From Lucifuga dentata (lineage: Eukaryota > Chordata > Actinopteri > Ophidiiformes > Bythitidae): a stretch of DNA of 64,000 bases. The stretch spans positions 62,001 through 126,000 of the forward strand of contig VXCM01000423.1 of the NCBI GenBank assembly GCA_014773175.1, written 5' to 3'. Positions 59,245-64,000 of this stretch are shown here, in pieces. The notes under the pieces were generated by a model. That model had not been told where the DNA came from. It ran no database searches and saw nothing but the letters and a program-made list of their open reading frames with translations. The position numbers and the translations under genes are program-made. Within the stretch, counting starts at the first letter, position 1. Every line of letters starts with the position of its first letter.

Positions 59245-60170
59245 NCCCCCATTTTCTCTCCTTTCCTCTCTCTCTTTCTCCAATGGTTGATGTGTTCTCT
59301 CTTCACCAAAGAAGGCAATTTCCATATAGAATCACAACCAGGATCAGGTGACCTGGATTTGACTCCCCGTCAAAGGCTCGAACGGAAAATGAAAATGTAT
59401 TCATGTGTGCTGGATCTACTGCATCACATAAATCTGAGCAGTTTTCCTCCTGAAAATGCATTGAGATTGCAGTGTGTTATTGTTGAAAAAAAAACCCAAC
59501 CTGGGTACACTGGGGGAAAAAAAATGTATTTGATCCTATTTTTACGGTTTATCAGAAGGTAGAATTGAATTCTTTGTGATCTAGATGCATCACACAAAAT
59601 AAAAACTGCACCACTAAAACAAAATCATTAAATATCTACGAATCAGGTGATTTAACAAATGATAAAGTAGTACAAACGTGAAACCAAGTGGAACTGCTGC
59701 CAATGAGACTCTAATTAGGCCAGGACTCTCCTCCTATCCAATTTATGGCCAGCTTTTCCACACACACACACATACACACACATGCACATACACGAGTCTA
59801 ACCTGGCTGACTGACATCCTGTTAGTCTTCATCCATCCATATCCGTAAATTGATCTGTTTTCTCTTCTCAGAACAAGCCGCCTCTGCTCTTCTCAGAACT
59901 TCCCTGTTTTTTCGCTCTGCAGCGCTCTTTGAATATTCTACTTAGCAGTTTTGTTTTGTTGATCTTTAGCATCACATGCACAATGGTTTATTTAGAGATT
60001 TTCATATACAACACCTGCTCTCAAACATAGAGATTTAGATGCATTTTGAGATATACGCTGGAGTCAGATTCCTTAGTGCAAGACTGAAATTAGTTTCAGC
60101 AACTGATTTATGACTAATGATCTCTTTTTTTCTATCGTCTCTCCCCCTCCATCCCTCTCTCTACCTCCAG

Positions 60171-60401
60171 ATAAGCAATGACAAGCGGTCCTCAGCAGAT
60201 ATGATGAAGCCCAAACCCAAACCCCAAAAGAAGAAGAAGAAAAAGGATCCCAACGAGCCGCAGAAACCTGTGTCAGCTTATGCGCTTTTTTTCAGAGACA
60301 CCCAGGCGGCCATCAAGGGCCAAAACCCCAATGCCACCTTTGGGGACGTCTCCAAGATTGTGGCTTCCATGTGGGACAGCCTAGGAGAGGAACAGAAACA
60401 G
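60171..60401 (+). CDS. tox2: tox2 nuclear localisation and HMG-box exon (first part)
   Basis: A 231-bp exon of 77 codons. It opens [10 protein letters not shown], has a basic [13 protein letters not shown] segment (about residues 13-25) acting as a nuclear localisation signal, then the HMG box from [20 protein letters not shown] through [20 protein letters not shown] to [12 protein letters not shown]. In the family the HMG box is an L-shaped three-helix DNA-binding domain of about 69 residues; this exon carries helices 1 and 2 and the start of helix 3. The acceptor is ctctacctccag/ata. The donor is cag/gtattt, weaker than consensus at +4 to +6. Reading through it would add 13 codons and stop at about 60443. 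The [12 protein letters not shown] stretch differs from the mammalian SADPGKKAKNPK that I recall, but charge is conserved. Confidence 0.97.
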
Positions 60402-60604
60402 GTATTTATACGCAAAATTTGCAGAAATGTGTGGAAGGACTGACCCAATAAGGGCTTGGGAATCACATCAGGTGCACAATAGATTATTACATATTAGTTT
60501 AGTTTAAAAATTTTAACATGTAAGATTTTTAATGTTTAACTTTGCTCTTGTTGCCTTATCCTTAATTTTATTTTGTTTTTATTTTATCATATTTTTTATA
60601 CTTA

Positions 60605-60690
60605 AGAAGCACAGTCTGGGAACCTACCAGAAAAAGCATTTCACTGTTGTTATATGGCTGCACATGACAAATAAAACATTGAAAAACTTT
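60605..60690 (+). repeat. Interspersed repeat tail fragment
   Basis: aaagcatttcactgttgtta then gctgcacatgacaaataaa resembles the 3' tail of the repeat at 55311. It lies 200 bp after the HMG exon. Confidence 0.45.
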
Positions 60691-60875
60691 GAAAGCTGTA
60701 ATAGTGACACACTTGTGCACACGTGTAGTCATATGGGTACACAGGCAAACATGATAAGTATCTGATTTTCTACAAGGACACAAGTGAGTAGATGCTCAAA
60801 TAAACACCCATATATGCACATGCACACACACACAGTCACATGCACTGAAGCACACACACGCACATTCAGGATCCA

Positions 60876-60888
60876 CCAGTAGATGGCG
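60876..60888 (+). promoter_or_regulatory. CTCF-like motif in the HMG-box intron
   Basis: CCAGTAGATGGCG fits CCASYAGRKGGCR at every position. It lies 475 bp after the HMG exon, in the same orientation as the 15588 site. Confidence 0.5.
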
Positions 60889-61438
60889 TGTGCGCTGCAG
60901 CACTCGAGCAGCCTCTCCTTGGCATTGTGTGCAGTGTAATTACCAGAACATTGCTGTGTGATAACGCTCACCTTAATGAGCCAGTACTTCTCTTTCTAAA
61001 GATAATCCATCCGTTTATCCCCACTCCCCTGACTCTCATTAAAATGATTTTCTTTCTAAATTTAATTCCAGCCAATGGAAGCATGGGGTGGAGGAAGTGG
61101 GGGGGTACTGCACAATAACAGCCATAAAATAGTCTGAGACTAACAAAGCTGGTCATTTTACAGGTGAGGAACGGTCGAGCTGGGGAAAATATACACAGGT
61201 GTAAGGACATTTCACACTGAGTTATCAGTGTGTAGGTACTCTTGTATGATCTAATGTAGTCCAACACAACAGACTACAATAAATCCAAAGGGTTTGAAGC
61301 ATAATGGTCAGCTGTTGATGACAGGTGTTGATTCAAGTCTGTGGTCATTTTTTCAGGCTGTAATTTGAAGTGTTGTAGTATTAGATTGCAATTCTATTAC
61401 AATAAAGGTATTTCATATATTTTGTGTGCTTTTTGAGC

Positions 61439-61469
61439 TTAAAGGACCATACTGGTGATTTTGCATGTT
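61439..61469 (+). mobile_element. TTAA MITE family A, end fragment
   Basis: TTAA/AGGACCATACTGGTGATT followed by ttgcatgtta, then an abrupt change to the fish repeat at 61471. Only one terminal repeat remains. Confidence 0.7.
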
Positions 61470-61470
61470 A

Positions 61471-61636
61471 GTCAGGTCAAGTCAAGTTCATTTGTATAGC
61501 CCAGTATTACATACAATGTCTCAAAGGGTTTACAGACCCACACATTAGTGGTTCCAACCCAGACCAAGCTCTCTAAGAAGATGAGGACAAAACAAACTCC
61601 GTAAAAACCTTATTATATAAGGAAAATGGAAGAAGC
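61471..61636 (+). repeat. Fish interspersed repeat (tcaagtcaag type)
   Basis: gtcaggtcaagtcaagttca, tgtatagcccagtattacat, ctcaaagggtttacag and gaaaatggaagaagcctt occur in the order of a repeat common in percomorph genomes. It abuts the family A end fragment. Confidence 0.6.
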
Positions 61637-61804
61637 CTTACTTTCATTAGTTTCAGACTGTTTTATTGCTGCTATATGCTACACATAAAAATTGGTGAGC
61701 ATTATGATCTTTAATTATATTTGTTGTATCTTAGTCATTGGGCAAAGCAACAAAATGTGTTTGGGAGTTAATGGCTAAGACCTGAATATTGATAGACACA
61801 AGCA

Positions 61805-61807
<3 letters not shown>

Positions 61808-61843
<36 letters not shown>
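61808..61843. repeat. (CT)n microsatellite
   Basis: Pure CT array. Confidence 0.95.
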
Positions 61844-61846
<3 letters not shown>

Positions 61847-62502
61847 CTTCTTGTTTCCAATTGTTAAACTGTAAAGTTACATGTACACAATTTGCTCTAC
61901 AATGTAGTTTACATCAAAACTTAAAAAAAAAAAAAAAAAATCTCCCAAAAACAAAGTGAAGTATTAGAAAAAGTGAAAATCCTTCTTTACCAAAACTGCC
62001 TCTGGGGTTCAGGCTCAGGTGTAGTCTACGCTCCTGCTCCTCCAGCCTCCACAGCTGATGCCTTCAAACCATGTATCTTCATTGGCCCTCTGACAAGCAA
62101 GAATGTGTGAAGATCTCATTTCCTTTCTCTTTATTTATATCTCTGCCTGCTATTTTGATCCTGCCTAGAATACGGAATTAGTGATCCCNACACACACACA
62201 CTATCATCTCGTCCTTGGATTTAGCTGAAGGGCATCTTGGCTATCCAGGAAGAGGGGGGCTCTTGTTTTTGTTTCTACTTAACTTCGTCTCCAGCAGTAG
62301 CAGGGTGGAAATGTTAATGATGACAGAGATCTTATGTGACGTCACGATTTTTTCAGTTAGAAACAATGAATTTCGCCTACTATCTGTATTAATGATGTGT
62401 TTTAAGCAAAGTATATTTTTAGAAGTATTATATTTTCCAATTTTTTTTCTTCTTGGATGTGTAGCAGGAGTGTTTTAGCAGTGCACCAAACACAACAATT
62501 GG

Positions 62503-62788
62503 TTGAAGGTAACTAAATACATATCATCAAGTACAATTTTGTCATACTTGTACTTTACTTGAGTACTTACTTTCTACTTCTACTCCACAGAGGAAAATAT
62601 TGTACTTTATACTTCACTGCATTTATCTGATGGCTGTAGTTACATCAACAGTTTAAGATTCTGACATAGGTCGGTTTCTCCACAATACTACATTTACTTC
62701 ACTACTTTTATACATTTTACCTTTACTGTTATATTAGTACCATACAGTATATTTAGATAAAAGACTGGAGTATATCTTCCACCATTGC
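62503..62788. mobile_element. hAT-like fish repeat, reverse orientation
   Basis: Contains gtactttacttgagtactt, ttctacttctactccacag and ttcactgcatttatctgatg, and ends cttccaccattgca, the complement of the repeat end seen at 40842. Confidence 0.55.
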
Positions 62789-63474
62789 ATGTTAATTTCC
62801 ACCAACAGACAGAATTTTTTTTTTTTGTTTGTTTTACTTTTTCTTGTTGCATATCAGAAACTAGTGATTTTGCCTGTAGCCCTGATAGCTCATAGCTACT
62901 ACTTTTTTACACACTCTGCTCCATCCCATGCAGACACACTCAGATTTATTTATGTGCCTATTATCCATTCAAACACACTCGTTCACAGAGTACATATACA
63001 GACGTTTGCGGCCATATGCACTCGTAAAATCACATCCTTTATGTATTCACAAACTCGCTTACTCAAACACACTCGGGTCATTCAAACACACAGCAACAGA
63101 GGTTTGTGCATCATTAACAATATTGAAGGCAGTTTCAAACAAAACTCATACACAGGCAAGGATCACATCCTAATGTTCCAAATGGCAACAGCCATTGTGG
63201 TGTATCACTAATGTCAGCACGCTGATAGGAGTGTTATTGTGGAGTAAAAGCAGAGGNTTCCAGTTCATTTCTCTAGGTGGATTGGAATAGAAATGATGTG
63301 TTGCTACAATAGAGGAGGACACATTGAGATGAGGGAGTATTAGTGCTGTGATGAGGAAATAGAGGTGTTCTGTACCATTGACTCTGATGGAAAGGGAAAC
63401 ATTAGAGATATGTGTGTGTGTATATGTGTATGTGTCTGCATGCATGTGTTTGAGAGAGATAATATGTGCATGCA

Positions 63475-63494
63475 TGTGTGTGTGTGTGTGTGTG

Positions 63495-63528
<34 letters not shown>

Positions 63529-63529
63529 C
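63475..63529. repeat. (GT)n-(GA)n compound microsatellite before the last HMG exon
   Basis: GT run then GA run about 80 bp upstream of the acceptor at 63605. Confidence 0.95.
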
Positions 63530-63605
63530 ATGTTCGTCTACACATTTATGAGTGCGTCAACCTCTCCTCTCACCCAAAGCCTCTTGTTTTGATTTTCCTT
63601 CGCAG

Positions 63606-63686
63606 GCGTACAAGAGGAAAACCGAGGCAGCCAAGAAAGAGTACCTGAAAGCTTTGGCCGCGTACCGAGCAAGTCTGATTTCCAAG
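63606..63686 (+). CDS. tox2: tox2 HMG-box exon (last part)
   Basis: An 81-bp exon of 27 codons, [20 protein letters not shown] then RASLISK. It completes helix 3 of the HMG box begun in the 60171 exon; joined in phase 0, the sequence reads continuously across [15 protein letters not shown] as in all TOX proteins. [10 protein letters not shown] with lysine before A-L fits TOX2 and TOX3 rather than TOX (KQLAAY). The isoleucine in ASLISK is a conservative change from the valine that I recall in mammals. The acceptor is ttccttcgcag/gcg and the donor is aag/gtaacg. The remaining C-terminal coding exons (proline/glutamine-rich tail) would lie beyond base 64000. Confidence 0.96.
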
Positions 63687-64000
63687 GTAACGCGTATGAC
63701 ACACAGGCCCCAGCTAAGACTGATGATGGATTGGATGGAAAATCCCTGCTAATGGGCTGGGCGGGGCTTTCTTGGGATGTGGTGGTGATGGTGGTGAGGG
63801 GTATCTGATGCAAAAAGAGCAAGCCATATTTGGAACAATACCTGATTTCCACAGGGTGCAGATATGGGGGGTTGGGTGTTGTAGTTGGTATGATGATTTC
63901 AGGTTGGGGGAGGGGTCAGGCAATCATATGTACAAGCATATCCGTATAACATGCATGAGATCGTGGGGAGGCAAATGCTGCTGTCTGCTTTATCCATACC
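63687..64000 (+). other. Start of the next tox2 intron
   Basis: Begins gtaacg after the ASLISK codons. G-rich, non-repetitive sequence with no further exon signal before the window ends. Confidence 0.8.

Larger units (their letters stand above)
40747..60170 (+). other. tox2 intronic region (19.4 kb); an expected exon is not visible
   Basis: It is bounded by gtgaga at 40747 and ctacctccag at 60170. TOX genes normally have an exon between these two, encoding the serine/proline-rich linker; nothing resembling it was seen on reading this stretch. Listed MITEs, a 19-bp minisatellite, microsatellites and candidate conserved blocks lie within. Stretches 41400-42130, 42350-43900, 45250-46980, 52400-53500, 53700-54540, 56450-57300, 58000-59200 and 59260-60110 show nothing I can name. 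Confidence 0.7.
60402..63605 (+). other. tox2 intron splitting the HMG box (3.2 kb)
   Basis: It runs from gtattt at 60402 to ttcgcag at 63605. It contains a repeat tail near 60.6 kb, a CTCF-like motif at 60876, an end fragment of the TTAA MITE family followed by a fish interspersed repeat at 61.44-61.64 kb, a CT array, a hAT-like repeat at 62.5 kb and a GT/GA block just before the acceptor. Splitting the HMG box at EEQKQ/AYKRK is the conserved TOX-family layout. Confidence 0.9.
22892..63686 (+). other. tox2: tox2-like gene, partial (four coding exons and their introns)
   Basis: This span runs from the first to the last recognisable coding exon of a TOX-family nuclear HMG-box protein. Family members are DNA-binding transcriptional regulators active in lymphoid and neural development. 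The tox2 choice over tox, tox3 and tox4 rests on the 40468 exon (DYEIPPITPP, SLLHL, NGLL, YSY, SNMLGQ, LLSG) and on [14 protein letters not shown] and [12 protein letters not shown] in the HMG exons, which fit TOX2 best from memory of the family. Exons lie at 22892-22951, 40468-40746, 60171-60401 and 63606-63686, all in phase 0. The first exon and the C-terminal exons are outside the window or unrecognised, and one internal exon expected between 40747 and 60170 was not found. Introns are 17,516, 19,424 (if nothing lies between) and 3,204 bp. The paralogue assignment is inference; TOX-family membership is near certain. Confidence 0.88.

Noticed and set aside
60402..60443. Alternative C-terminus by read-through as a real protein end
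   Set aside because: The 13 extra codons have no family match and would destroy the HMG box; treated as intron.
22892..63686. Assignment to tox, tox3 or tox4
   Set aside because: The YSY...LPALMMSNMLGQ...LLSG segment and [10 protein letters not shown] with GDVSKIV fit TOX2 better; TOX has KQLAAY and TOX3 has a different EIPPITPP exon.

Overview
The window is vertebrate nuclear DNA from a ray-finned fish, most likely a percomorph-type teleost. Introns of 3-19 kb separate short exons. CA/GT and CT/GA microsatellites are very dense, there are many short non-autonomous DNA transposons, and several interspersed repeats are of kinds common in fish. There are no operons, no long bacterial-type ORFs and no autonomous transposase or reverse transcriptase. 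Nearly all open frames are chance frames in repeats or low-complexity sequence.

The only protein-coding gene I can support is part of a TOX-family HMG-box gene on the plus strand, best matched to tox2. Four coding exons are visible: 22892-22951 (N-terminal FDGD... exon), 40468-40746 (EIPPITPP acidic/proline exon carrying an 11-glycine insert), 60171-60401 (lysine-rich nuclear localisation segment plus first two thirds of the HMG box) and 63606-63686 (end of the HMG box). All four begin and end on codon boundaries. The first exon lies upstream of the window or is unrecognised within it, and the C-terminal exons lie downstream. The TOX-family exon expected between 40747 and 60170 (QSQL / SPSPPGSKSATPSPSSS region) was not found.

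Layout. 1-22891: upstream region or first intron, with microsatellites, nested MITEs, one intact hAT-like element with an 8-bp target duplication, a CTCF-like site, and a GC-rich block near 9.2-9.6 kb with two exon-like segments. 22952-40467: 17.5-kb intron with TTAA-flanked MITEs, one carrying a second element nested inside it, a perfect hairpin in a CpG-rich patch, and a Tc1-like MITE. 40747-60170: 19.4-kb intron with four more MITE families, a 19-bp minisatellite, several candidate conserved non-coding blocks, and a minus-strand ORF of unknown meaning. 60402-63605: 3.2-kb intron splitting the HMG box, with a second CTCF-like site.

Assembly quality matters here. There is one run of 51 N and many single N. 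Three of the single N sit between exact 62-65 bp duplications, which look like unmerged contig ends rather than biology. No new enzymatic or defence system is visible. The most informative observations are the missing tox2 exon, the glycine-repeat insertion, the TTAA-specific MITE family with a paralogous empty site, and the perfect hairpins.
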